Origin: Dehalococcoidia bacterium UBA5627
GTDB lineage: Bacteria > Chloroflexota > Dehalococcoidia > Dehalococcoidales > UBA5627
Direction of reading: 5' to 3'
Length of the DNA stretch: 18,247 nt
Assembly: GCA_002421585.1 (NCBI GenBank)
Contig: DIKD01000036.1
Location: 1-18,247, forward strand
The first letter of the stretch is position 1. Every line of letters starts with the position of its first letter. The notes under the pieces were generated by a model. The model had not been told where the DNA came from, searched no databases, and saw nothing but the letters and a program-made list of their open reading frames with translations. Below, piece after piece: positions 7,068 to 14,478 of the stretch. The position numbers were made by a program, and so were the translations under genes.

Positions 7068-8447
7068 TCATGTATTTGATACAGATAAGTCGAATGACCG
7101 GCTCTGCTTCTTTAGCAGATACAGCATTATATCACCGACATTTGTTCCGGTATCGCCGGTGACTATCAGGCTGTTGCCGATGCTTTTCAAGAGGCTATTG
7201 CTGTCATAGTGGCGGATATAGGATTCGACATCTATAGAACTGTTCTCGATGCTTTGTACAGTACCGTTGTCCGCTATTGCCCCGGCAACTCCCGGCATAT
7301 AATCCGAGCCGTCCGTTCCCACAGCGGCAACCAGCCACTTACCCGGCAGGTTTTCTAATATTGACATCGAAGCGGCAACGTAATGCTGATTGCGCCCTCC
7401 GATGCCGCATTTTTCGGGCAGCACCGGAGTCGTTTCCCCACCGATAATCAGGGCATCGTATTGCCCGTATTTTCCGTTTAAAATTTCAAATGCCCGGTTT
7501 ACTGCAACCGCCGTTGTTTCACCTTTCTGCTCGGATGTGATGACAAAAGGATTGAAACCCAAATCTAAAGCCTTCCGCCTCATCGCTTCAAGAGCAGATT
7601 TGCTATCGGCAATAATATAGTTATCACAATTATCGAGTTGTTTGGGAGTTTCCGGAATTTTACCTTCCGCTCCGTTACGAAGCAATTCAATGACATTGAG
7701 CGGCAATTTATCGATGAGGTCGTACTTTTCAAGAACAACAAGAGCATCGCTATAGATAGTCTTATCGGGATAGGTCGGACCGGAGGCTATGCTCGAAAGG
7801 TCGTTGCCGATGACATCCGATATTATCAGTGTTATAACTCTGGCAGGTGCAAAAAAGCGCCCCAGCCAGCCGCCCTTTACGCGTGACAGGTGCTTGCGGA
7901 CGGTATTTATTTCAGCTATTTCCGCCCCACAGCACAGCAGTTTAGCGGTAACAGATTGTTTATCTGCAAGAGTAATGCCTTCCGCCGGATAAGGCATCAG
8001 CGCCGAACCGCCACCCGATAGCAGACAGATTACGGTATCGTGCTCATCGATTTTGTACTTTTCCTTTAAAGAGAGCATCTTTTTAACCGCCTGCTCCCCC
8101 CTGCTGTCCGGAATGGGGTGTCCGGCGGCGGCTACTTTTATTTTTTGGGTGTTAAAATTTGAGCTTTTATCGATTACCAGCCCGTCGATAAGAATTGACT
8201 GCGGCAGGATTTGTTCTATAGCTTCCGCCATTTTTCCGCTTGCTTTTCCTCCACCGATAACAAAGATACGCTTACCCGGGTTATAAAAACTGCCGTTTAC
8301 GGCAAGCATATTATGACCGGCATAATAGGTAACCGCTTTCATAAGGACATCAGAAGGTAAAACCGCTTCGATTCCGGCTTCCAGTATCTCTACTGCATAC
8401 CGGCGTAAAGGCGTAGAACCGATTTCTGAGCTATTTTTTATTATCAT
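7068..8447 (-). CDS. Glycerate 2-kinase, MOFRL family
   Basis: Predicted type-II glycerate kinase (DUF4147 plus MOFRL domains), which phosphorylates D-glycerate to 2-phosphoglycerate with ATP and feeds lower glycolysis. From ATG at 8447 it is 459 aa; an in-frame TTG at 8489 would add 14 residues but has no ribosome binding site, while AAGG lies just before the ATG. Motifs: FVIGGGKASGKMA (Lys 68, nucleotide/substrate site), AGHPIPD (108-114), LLSGGGSAL (142-150), NTVRKHLS (181-188), SDVIGNDLSSIASGPT (210-225), and in the MOFRL half GGETTP, GGRNQ and GTDGSDYMPGVAGA. It is single on its strand, convergent with phoR and divergent from the metallophosphoesterase. The product isomer (2- versus 3-phosphoglycerate) is inferred from the family. 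Confidence 0.88.
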   Translation of the reverse strand: MIIKNSSEIGSTPLRRYAVEILEAGIEAVLPSDVLMKAVTYYAGHNMLAVNGSFYNPGKRIFVIGGGKASGKMAEAIEQILPQSILIDGLVIDKSSNFNTQKIKVAAAGHPIPDSRGEQAVKKMLSLKEKYKIDEHDTVICLLSGGGSALMPYPAEGITLADKQSVTAKLLCCGAEIAEINTVRKHLSRVKGGWLGRFFAPARVITLIISDVIGNDLSSIASGPTYPDKTIYSDALVVLEKYDLIDKLPLNVIELLRNGAEGKIPETPKQLDNCDNYIIADSKSALEAMRRKALDLGFNPFVITSEQKGETTAVAVNRAFEILNGKYGQYDALIIGGETTPVLPEKCGIGGRNQHYVAASMSILENLPGKWLVAAVGTDGSDYMPGVAGAIADNGTVQSIENSSIDVESYIRHYDSNSLLKSIGNSLIVTGDTGTNVGDIMLYLLKKQSRSFDLSVSNT

Positions 8448-8516
8448 CAGACCTTTATAAACTCTATCAGATTGCAACTTTGTTAACAAGATACTTATGA
8501 GTTAATAATTCTACTC

Positions 8517-8545
8517 TTGACACAAGTTTTAGTTGGCTCTAATAT
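8517..8545 (+). promoter_or_regulatory. Sigma-70-type promoter of the metallophosphoesterase gene
   Basis: A perfect -35 TTGACA (8517-8522) and -10 TAATAT (8540-8545) are separated by 17 bp. Start of transcription would fall near 8552, giving a leader of about 35 nt before ATG 8587. An overlapping TATAAT at 8543-8548 would have a poorer 20-bp spacing. Confidence 0.6.
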
Positions 8546-8586
8546 AATCTATATTTTATGTATAAAATACTCAGATAAGTGAACCG

Positions 8587-9600
8587 ATGACTTATATAAA
8601 AAAACATATCCCTGAAATTATCGCCCTGACCGGGGCGTTGTTTATTATTGCCTTCTTTATATGGGCTTTTTCACAGCACGGAACTATCGGGCTTTTCCGC
8701 GTAAACGGATTCTTCAAAACGATCTTTATCATATTCGCAATATTCGGATTAATACTTTTAAGTCTTGGATTATCGTATTTATGGATTAAAGCAACAAAAA
8801 ACACCGCCGGGGCGAGATGGTTCTCCGTATTAATTATAGTAATCTCCATTCCCGCAATCATAGTCCCTACTGCCGTATTTTCGGTTTTAAGCGGTATATT
8901 CTCCCCGGAGTTTATAGGCACCCCGCCGCAGCTGCTTCTCACGGGTGATACCGGTGATTACGGAGTGCCTGATATGGCTGTCTATTTTACCACTGCTGAA
9001 GCAGTGTCAGGTTCGAAAATGACATGGGGTGATGATAATAACTGTCAGACTAAGACAGAGGATGTTAAAACCAGAGAACACTTGTTTATCATGAATGACC
9101 TGAAACCGGACGCACGATATCATTATTGCGTGAACGATGGGCAGATTGCTTATTTTTCAACACCATCGATTGACGGCGAGCTGCGCTTTGCGGTAGCCTG
9201 CGATGCTCATTACGGTTCTCCTTATGCATCACAGGATTTAAGAGAAAAAATGCTTTACGAAATTGCCGACCCGGCTAACGGATTCGATATGTTCTTCTTT
9301 TTGGGAGACTTTGTTGAATACGGCTTTAATGGCAGCGAGTGGGATGAAGCCTTTCGCTCACTTAATACAGCTACTTCGATTATTCCTACCCGTTATGCCG
9401 CCGGCAATCACGATACACTCTTTTGCGGGCTTGATAGTTATCTGAATTACTGTGCGCCGGAAGGTCTGGATAAAAAAAAAGTGATTCTCGACTTTGGTAC
9501 AGAATCGATGTGGGAAAGGTTCATTTTCTGGTGCTGGACGTTGAATGGAGCGCCGAAACTTATACCAAAGCTCAAGCAGAATGGCTTGAGCAGCAGTTGA
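8587..9600 (+). CDS. Membrane-anchored purple-acid-phosphatase-like metallophosphoesterase, N-terminal frame
   Basis: First part of one gene split by a frame change. The 337-aa frame has three membrane segments (about residues 9-29, 43-65, 79-103), then an outward-facing Fn3-like domain of the purple acid phosphatase type (about 112-193; TWGDD, LKPDARYHYCV), then the start of a calcineurin-like phosphoesterase domain: DAH at 206-208, GDFVEYG at 240-246, GNHD at 273-276. After residue about 296 (EGLDKKK) the sequence stops looking like the family and reaches a TGA at 9598. The true continuation is in the -1 frame (to 9995), where LWYRIDVGKVHFLVLD resumes the fold. Unless the frame is changed the protein lacks its last metal ligands. 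Substrate is unknown; a surface phosphatase would fit the phosphate theme nearby. Confidence 0.8.
   Translation: MTYIKKHIPEIIALTGALFIIAFFIWAFSQHGTIGLFRVNGFFKTIFIIFAIFGLILLSLGLSYLWIKATKNTAGARWFSVLIIVISIPAIIVPTAVFSVLSGIFSPEFIGTPPQLLLTGDTGDYGVPDMAVYFTTAEAVSGSKMTWGDDNNCQTKTEDVKTREHLFIMNDLKPDARYHYCVNDGQIAYFSTPSIDGELRFAVACDAHYGSPYASQDLREKMLYEIADPANGFDMFFFLGDFVEYGFNGSEWDEAFRSLNTATSIIPTRYAAGNHDTLFCGLDSYLNYCAPEGLDKKKVILDFGTESMWERFIFWCWTLNGAPKLIPKLKQNGLSSS
9472..9506 (+). other. A9 frameshift or slippage site in the metallophosphoesterase gene
   Basis: Nine A's at 9472-9480 follow GAT of the first frame. Re-reading one A (a -1 shift) joins EGLDKKK to SDSRLWYRIDVGKVHF with no stop. GGAAGG lies at 9459-9464, 7 nt upstream, and GATTCT (9483-9488) can pair with AGAATC (9501-9506) 2 nt downstream of the run. 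That arrangement resembles the dnaX-type programmed -1 site. Simple homopolymer length error or a disabling mutation are the alternatives. Confidence 0.6.
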
Positions 9601-9995
9601 AAGAAATTCCCGAAGAGGATTGGACTATCGTTTTAAGCCACGGTTTTTACTATGCCTCCGGCATATACGCCTTCGGATGGGAATGGTACGACAATCAGGA
9701 GACCATAAACAGCATAACCCCTCTTTTTAATGAATATAATGTCGACCTGGTATGCTCGGGGCATGCACATAATGTAGAGCTGCTGGAAGAAAACGGAGTG
9801 CCGTATGCCGTATGCGGAGCTTTCGGATGTCTGCCGGATCCGGGTCGTACATATACTTCCCCGGCAAGCGTCTGGTATGCCGACAATCAGTCTGCACTGC
9901 TGGATATCACGATAATCGGAGACCGGTGCAGCCTGACATTCAGGGATTCCGATTTTGGATCTCTTTATACGATTACGTTTGATAATAACAGGTAG
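9474..9995 (+). CDS. Metallophosphoesterase, C-terminal frame
   Basis: Second part of the gene that starts at 8587, in the -1 frame, open from just after an in-frame TAA at 9471-9473. It encodes LWYRIDVGKVHFLVLD (central strand of the calcineurin-like fold), then EWLEQQLKEIPEEDWTIVLSHG (metal-ligand His in LSHG) and VCSGHAHNVELLEENGVPY (GHAH metal ligands), ending at 9995. An ORF caller would probably start it at GTG 9510, but there is no convincing ribosome binding site and the product would lack the first half of the active site. It is therefore better read as the rest of the same protein. About 460 residues result when the two frames are joined. Confidence 0.75.
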   Translation, partial: KKSDSRLWYRIDVGKVHFLVLDVEWSAETYTKAQAEWLEQQLKEIPEEDWTIVLSHGFYYASGIYAFGWEWYDNQETINSITPLFNEYNVDLVCSGHAHNVELLEENGVPYAVCGAFGCLPDPGRTYTSPASVWYADNQSALLDITIIGDRCSLTFRDSDFGSLYTITFDNNR

Positions 9996-10077
9996 ATTTA
10001 TATCCGGTTTTTGTCCATCTTCCGAATTAAATGTATGATCTGTTCCGTAAATATCTTTTGTCTGAAAGGAGAATAAG

Positions 10078-10425
10078 ATGTACATCACCGATTTATCCAA
10101 AGTCGAAAAGACAATTCCGAAAATGGAGGGGGCAAAGGATATCTATAAACAGATTCCCCTCTCGAAAGACGATGGAGCTCCTACCTTCTCATTTCGGGTT
10201 TTTACCATTAAGCCGGGGGGCAATACTCCCTTCCATAAGCATCCCTATGAACATATGAACTATGTAATCAAGGGGAATGCAATCCTTGTTACCGAGAACG
10301 GTGAAAACCTGGTTAAGGAAGGAGATTTTGCGCTGGTGCTGCCGGAAGAAAAACACCAGTATAAAAACAGCTCTTTAGATGAAGACTTTGTAATGATTTG
10401 CGCCGTACCCAAAGAATATCAGTAG
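10078..10425 (+). CDS. Small single-domain cupin protein
   Basis: A 115-aa conserved-barrel cupin. Motif 1 is GGNTPFHKHPYEHMNYVIKG with metal ligands His 53, His 55 and Glu 58 or His 59; motif 2 is GDFALVLPEEKHQYKN with His 93. All four usual metal positions are occupied, so it should bind a metal ion. Such stand-alone cupins include isomerases, dioxygenases, sugar- or ligand-binding proteins and many of unknown role, and nothing here fixes the substrate. It starts at ATG 10078 with a strong AAAGGAG site, 82 bp after the phosphoesterase, perhaps in the same transcript. The next gene has its own promoter. Confidence 0.85.
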   Translation: MYITDLSKVEKTIPKMEGAKDIYKQIPLSKDDGAPTFSFRVFTIKPGGNTPFHKHPYEHMNYVIKGNAILVTENGENLVKEGDFALVLPEEKHQYKNSSLDEDFVMICAVPKEYQ

Positions 10426-10510
10426 TGTCATTCAATTTTATTATTGACTGTTACAAATATCGGCTTATCTACCGAAGCGAATATGGCATGTCTACAGGCA
10501 TAATTCAGCC

Positions 10511-10539
10511 TTGACAGTAAAAATTCTAAATGCTATTAT
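10511..10539 (+). promoter_or_regulatory. Sigma-70-type promoter of the TetR-family gene
   Basis: TTGACA (10511-10516) and TATTAT (10534-10539) with exactly 17 bp between. Transcription would start near 10546, inside the inverted repeat at 10542-10561, so a bound repressor would block it. Confidence 0.65.
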
Positions 10540-10541
10540 TC

Positions 10542-10561
10542 CATTGAATTAGCGTTCAATG
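10542..10561. promoter_or_regulatory. Probable TetR-family operator overlapping the start codon
   Basis: Perfect inverted repeat CATTGAA-TTAGCG-TTCAATG. Its right arm contains the ATG at 10559-10561 and its left arm begins 2 bp after the -10 box. Size and position fit an autoregulatory site for the regulator it precedes. Confidence 0.6.
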
Positions 10562-11173
10562 AAAACAGTATTAGAAAAACCAAACTCCAGAAAGTCTCAA
10601 ATGGAAAAGCGCAAGCTTATTCTGTTGGATACTGCTATATCCAAGTTTGCCGAAGGGGGATTTGCCAAAACTACGGTTAAAGATATTGCTGCAAGCGCCG
10701 GCATATCCAGCGGGCTTATGTACCACTATTTCCCCAGTAAAGAAAAATTACTGGAAGCAGCGATTGAAAAGCACATTTTTCTACCCCAGATGAGGAGAAT
10801 CTTAACGGATACCAAAAAACCCTGCCGCGAGGTTCTCATAAATATTGCCGTCAGGTTTTACGATTTACTGGAGCAGGAAAAGAACTCCATCCGGATACTG
10901 CTGCAGGAAGGACATTCCAACACAAAAGTTAAGAAAGTCTGGGACAGCTTATCGAGTGAGGGTTCGGCAATATTACAGCAGTTTTTATCCTCCAGAATTG
11001 CTACCGGTGAATTGAAAACGCATAATACCGAGGTTACTGCCCGCTGTCTTTTTTCGATTATATTTATGTTCAATTTTACCAAAGATATATTTAAATCCAG
11101 CAGTCTTAACGACAACCAGTTCATAGAGCAATCCATAGACAGCATTTTAAACGGAATACAGAGTAACAAATAA
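10559..11173 (+). CDS. TetR/AcrR-family transcriptional regulator
   Basis: Ligand-responsive repressor, up to 204 aa. The N-terminal helix-turn-helix is clear: KLILLDTAISKFAEGGFAKT, then VKDIAASAGISSGLMYHYFPSKEKLLEAAI (about residues 20-70), where GLMYHYF is the recognition helix end. The C-terminal ligand domain is all-helical and not assignable to a ligand. ATG 10559 has no ribosome binding site and lies about 13 nt from the predicted transcription start; ATG 10601 (MEKRKL, 190 aa) is an alternative with a weak AGAAAG upstream. It is followed after 54 bp by the DUF2229/activase operon on the same strand, so it probably controls itself and perhaps those genes. Confidence 0.88.
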   Translation: MKTVLEKPNSRKSQMEKRKLILLDTAISKFAEGGFAKTTVKDIAASAGISSGLMYHYFPSKEKLLEAAIEKHIFLPQMRRILTDTKKPCREVLINIAVRFYDLLEQEKNSIRILLQEGHSNTKVKKVWDSLSSEGSAILQQFLSSRIATGELKTHNTEVTARCLFSIIFMFNFTKDIFKSSSLNDNQFIEQSIDSILNGIQSNK

Positions 11174-11227
11174 AATGGCTGTATATTTTTACGGTTTAAT
11201 TTATGGCATTATACAGGGGAAAAGAAT

Positions 11228-12232
11228 ATGTCCTGTAAGGTAGGAATACCAAGAGCATTACTCTACTATAAGTACTTTCCTATGTGGAAAGCTTTCTTAG
11301 AAAAGCTCGGCGCTGAGATAATCGTTTCGGAAAATACCAATCAGAAGCTGATTTTACAGGGAGCTTCGCTGGTCGTTTCGGATACCTGTCTGCCGGTGAA
11401 GGTATTTATCGGGCATGTGCTTTCTTTGAGTGATAAATGCGATAAGCTTCTGATTCCCGTGGTACGCAGCACATCAGAAAAAGTCTATAACTGTTCCAGG
11501 TTTCTGGCTTTACCCGACCTGGCCAGAGCGGTAGTGCCGGGTGTTCCTCCGATACTGGAAATAGAGTTTGATTACAGCCGCGGCAAAAGCTATTTATACC
11601 GCCAGATTTACTCGCTGGGCAAAAACTTTACGATAAACCCGTTTAAGATAAAAGCCGCCGCCCTGTATGCCTGGGAAACGCATCAACGCTACCATGAAAT
11701 AACCGCCCAACAGCATCTTACAAGGCTCGAAGCTATTGATTTAATTCATAACGGCAAATCTATCACGATAAAAGAAACTAAAAATGACGGGTTGACTATC
11801 GGCATTGCAGGACACCCTTACGTACTGCATGATGAGCAGGTCAGCCATAATCTGATTAAAAGACTGAAAGCGGCAGGAGTAAATATCCTAACCCCCGAAA
11901 TGGCTCCCGAAGCCCCTGATTCCAACGGCAACGGGCACACACAGTTTGCCGGCCTTGCCAAAAATTACTGGGAATCGGAGGAGGATGTAGTGGGAGCCGG
12001 AGATTGGTATACACGCATCAAGGTTGACGGTATAATAGGTATAATGGCATTTGCCTGCGGACCGGATTCAATGATGATGAGTCTGGTACAAAGACAGGCG
12101 CACTCTGCCAATATCCCCTTTATGAGTTTGACAGTGGAAGAACATACGGCTGAAGCCGGTATCGTAACCAGAATCGAAGCGTTTTTGGATATGATACACA
12201 GAGCAAGAAGAAGGAACGAACAATGCGTATAA
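11228..12232 (+). CDS. DUF2229/HgdB-like protein of the acyl-CoA dehydratase activase system (1)
   Basis: A 334-aa cytoplasmic protein of the DUF2229 group, found as separate proteins or fused to BadFG/HgdC-type ATPases. The start CKVGIPRALLYYKYFPMW and the following SDTCLPVKVFIGHVLSL (Cys 54) match the conserved N-terminal block; other Cys are at 3, 71, 89 and 277 (ACGPDSMMM). The C-terminal stretch EEHTAEAGIVTRIEAFLDMI is matched in the next gene (DEQTSKAGMITRLEAFTDMI), so the two are paralogues and probably form a heterodimer. Cysteines may bind an Fe-S cluster reduced by the ATPase encoded at 13317; this is inferred. It overlaps the next gene by 10 bp. The substrate is unknown. Confidence 0.78.
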   Translation: MSCKVGIPRALLYYKYFPMWKAFLEKLGAEIIVSENTNQKLILQGASLVVSDTCLPVKVFIGHVLSLSDKCDKLLIPVVRSTSEKVYNCSRFLALPDLARAVVPGVPPILEIEFDYSRGKSYLYRQIYSLGKNFTINPFKIKAAALYAWETHQRYHEITAQQHLTRLEAIDLIHNGKSITIKETKNDGLTIGIAGHPYVLHDEQVSHNLIKRLKAAGVNILTPEMAPEAPDSNGNGHTQFAGLAKNYWESEEDVVGAGDWYTRIKVDGIIGIMAFACGPDSMMMSLVQRQAHSANIPFMSLTVEEHTAEAGIVTRIEAFLDMIHRARRRNEQCV

Positions 12233-13305
12233 CATTTCCTCATATCGGCAATGCTTATATAGCCGTTAAAGCCATGCTGGACCCGCTCGGTGTGGATTAC
12301 GTAGTGCCGCCCAAGTGCAATAAAAGGACATTATCCCTGGCGACCAAATATTCACCCGAAGGAGTTTGCATTCCGTTCAAACTCAACCTCGGCAATATGA
12401 TAGAGGCTGTTGAACTGGGGGCAGACCATATCCTGAACGTTACAGGGCACGGCACCTGCCGTATGGGATACTATTTCAAAGTTCAGGAACAAATCCTGCG
12501 TGATATGGGTTATGACGTTACGATGATGCTGACCGGGCTTTCGGAACATAAACTTAGAGGCTTTTTGAACCTTTTAAGAAGCGTATCCAACAATGCCCCC
12601 TGGAGTAAAATTATCTCTTCATTTACGTTCGGTATAGCTAAAATGACCGCCCTGGATGATATGGAAATCCTGGCTAACAATATGAGAGCCTTCGAAATAA
12701 AAAAGGGAACGATTACTCCCATTTACCGTAAAAGTTTACGGGCTATCGATGATGCTTCGGATTACCGCGCGTTAAAAGACGCCGTTAAGGAATACGGCGA
12801 AGAAATGAGCGGGGTAGAAGTAATACCCGATTATAAACCGCTTAAAATTCTTGTAGTCGGTGAGATTTATGTCGTTCTCGACCCGTTTGCCAATATGGAT
12901 GTAGAGATGGAACTGGGCAAGCTCGGCGTGGTTACCAAACGCAGCCTTTACCTTTCGCGATGGGTTAAAAAGGGATTGTTCTTCAATCCGATGGGAATCG
13001 ACCAGTGGCGCGATGTCCATAAAGCCGCTATGCCCTATCTGAAACGTGATATCGGCGGGGACGGCTGGGAAACGGTCGGAGAAAAGGTCATCAGTACCGG
13101 GCATTACGACGGGATGGTACATCTGGCTCCCTTTACCTGTATGCCGGAAGGAACCGCTCAGTGTATAATGCCTTCTACCAAAGAGGATTTGCCGGTGCTG
13201 GCAATCTACTGCGACGAACAAACCTCAAAAGCCGGAATGATTACCAGGCTGGAGGCTTTTACCGATATGATAGCGATGAAAAAGGCCGGATGCTTGAGCC
13301 AATAA
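12223..13305 (+). CDS. DUF2229/HgdB-like protein of the acyl-CoA dehydratase activase system (2)
   Basis: A 360-aa paralogue of the preceding protein. It begins MRITFPHIGNAYIAVKAMLD and carries YSPEGVCIPFKLNLGN (Cys 49), the counterpart of the SDTCLPVK block in protein 1, then GHGTCRMGYY (Cys 79), which resembles the active-site segment of HgdB-type subunits. Near the end it has FTCMPEGTAQC (Cys 306 and 314). These cysteines are good candidates for Fe-S ligands. ATG 12223 lies within the upstream gene and has AAGGA before it. The stop is 11 bp before the activase start. In many genomes the same parts occur as one very large polypeptide (activase-activase-DUF2229); here they are separate genes. 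Confidence 0.78.
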   Translation: MRITFPHIGNAYIAVKAMLDPLGVDYVVPPKCNKRTLSLATKYSPEGVCIPFKLNLGNMIEAVELGADHILNVTGHGTCRMGYYFKVQEQILRDMGYDVTMMLTGLSEHKLRGFLNLLRSVSNNAPWSKIISSFTFGIAKMTALDDMEILANNMRAFEIKKGTITPIYRKSLRAIDDASDYRALKDAVKEYGEEMSGVEVIPDYKPLKILVVGEIYVVLDPFANMDVEMELGKLGVVTKRSLYLSRWVKKGLFFNPMGIDQWRDVHKAAMPYLKRDIGGDGWETVGEKVISTGHYDGMVHLAPFTCMPEGTAQCIMPSTKEDLPVLAIYCDEQTSKAGMITRLEAFTDMIAMKKAGCLSQ

Positions 13306-13312
13306 CGGGAGG
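13306..13312 (+). promoter_or_regulatory. Ribosome binding site that decides the activase start
   Basis: CGGGAGG directly after the upstream TAA (13303-13305), 4 nt before ATG 13317. A longer in-frame extension to 13161 would run through the end of the upstream gene and lacks family similarity. Confidence 0.7.
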
Positions 13313-13316
13313 AATA

Positions 13317-14321
13317 ATGCAGAAAAAGGTATTTCTAGGAATAGACGTCGGTTCGGTTACCACAAAGTGCGCTTTAATGAGCGAGGATATGCAACTAACC
13401 GCTCATCGCTATATACCCACCAGCGGCAAGCCTATTATTCAGATACAGAAACTGATGCGTGAAATCAGTTCCGAAATTCCGCCGGATTGCGAAATCGGCG
13501 GCGCCGGAACCACCGGCAGCGCCCGTTATCTGGCGGGGGAAATCATCGGAGCGGATGTTATTAAGAACGAAATCACAGCTCATGCCGTTGCCGCTACCCA
13601 TTTTTATCCCGATGTGAGGACAATACTGGAAATCGGTGGACAGGACAGCAAGATTATCATTATACGCGATGCAGTGGTGACGGATTTCGGTATGAATACG
13701 GTATGCGCCGCCGGCACAGGCAGCTTTTTGGACCATCAGGCATTGAGGCTTGGAATCAGTATCAATGAATTTGCTTCCGAGGCTATGAAAAGTAAAAACC
13801 CGGTTCGCATTGCCGGACGCTGTACCGTTTTTGCTGAATCTGATATGATTCACAAGCAACAGATGGGGCACAGCACCCCGGATATTTTATATGGGCTTTG
13901 CCAGGCATTGGTACGCAACTACATTAACAATGTCGGGCTTGGAAAGAGTATCGAGAAACCCATTATCTTTCAGGGCGGGGTAGCTTTTAATCAGGCAATC
14001 GTACGCGCTTTTGAGGAAGAACTTGCAACTGAAATTATGGTACCCGAGCACCACGAAGTTATGGGAGCAATCGGTGCCGCCATAATTGCCCGAGAGAACT
14101 ACAACACTACCGGCAAAAAGACGCATTTCAATGGTTTTTCAATCAGCGATATCAGTTATGAGACATCGACCTTTACCTGCAACGGCTGTCCCAACCAGTG
14201 CGAGATTGCACAGCTCAAACTCGGAGACAAAGTATTAGCGCGCTGGGGCGGCAGATGCGAAAAATGGGAATATATCTCAAACATCAGTGAAAGCCCCCAA
14301 GACGCAGCAGTTACAGGATAA
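13317..14321 (+). CDS. Acyl-CoA dehydratase activase (HgdC/BadFG-type ATPase)
   Basis: ATP-dependent electron-donating activase of the ASKHA fold, 334 aa. It uses ATP hydrolysis to push an electron from a [4Fe-4S] cluster onto a partner reductase or dehydratase. Visible motifs: phosphate-1 loop GIDVGSVTTK (8-17), GGAGTTGSAR (61-70), EIGGQDSK (105-112), CAAGTGSF (Cys 130) and AGRCTVFAESDM (Cys 169). In a homodimer these two cysteines from each subunit hold the cluster between subunits. GGVAFN and GAIGAA complete the nucleotide site. Unlike the roughly 260-aa HgdC, it has a C-terminal extension with CNGCPNQC (Cys 288, 291, 295) and Cys 314, as in the DUF2229-associated activases. It is the last gene of a tight three-gene operon and no classical HgdA/HgdB dehydratase pair lies in the window. 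Confidence 0.9.
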   Translation: MQKKVFLGIDVGSVTTKCALMSEDMQLTAHRYIPTSGKPIIQIQKLMREISSEIPPDCEIGGAGTTGSARYLAGEIIGADVIKNEITAHAVAATHFYPDVRTILEIGGQDSKIIIIRDAVVTDFGMNTVCAAGTGSFLDHQALRLGISINEFASEAMKSKNPVRIAGRCTVFAESDMIHKQQMGHSTPDILYGLCQALVRNYINNVGLGKSIEKPIIFQGGVAFNQAIVRAFEEELATEIMVPEHHEVMGAIGAAIIARENYNTTGKKTHFNGFSISDISYETSTFTCNGCPNQCEIAQLKLGDKVLARWGGRCEKWEYISNISESPQDAAVTG

Positions 14322-14375
14322 AGATACTTTCCCAATCACAACACTCTTTTTTTAAATCATATTTGTATGCCATAA

Positions 14376-14402
14376 AAAGAGGCACATACTTAATTCCTCT
14401 TT
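14376..14402 (+). terminator. Possible weak terminator after the activase operon
   Basis: AAAGAGG (14376-14382) can pair with CCTCTTT (14396-14402) around a 13-nt loop, ending in only three T's. Position 55 bp after the operon fits, but stem and U-run are weak. Confidence 0.3.
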
Positions 14403-14478
14403 GCTAAAGGTAGGATACATTACTTTCCAATTTCAGAAAATACGATGCATTATTAAATATTTAATGATAAAAGTTATT

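Noticed and set aside
8448..8489. TTG-started 14-residue extension of the glycerate kinase
   Set aside because: No ribosome binding site before the TTG; the ATG at 8447 gives a normal N-terminus.
9495..9520. Placing the phosphatase frame change at the GGG near 9510
   Set aside because: The -1 frame already shows family-like LWYRIDVG before 9510, so the change must lie further upstream, at the A-run.
13161..13316. N-terminal extension of the activase
   Set aside because: It would overlap the upstream gene by 145 bp and has no similarity to the family; ATG 13317 has a strong ribosome binding site.
13395..13871. 158-aa minus-strand open frame inside the activase gene
   Set aside because: Antisense shadow of a strongly conserved coding region.
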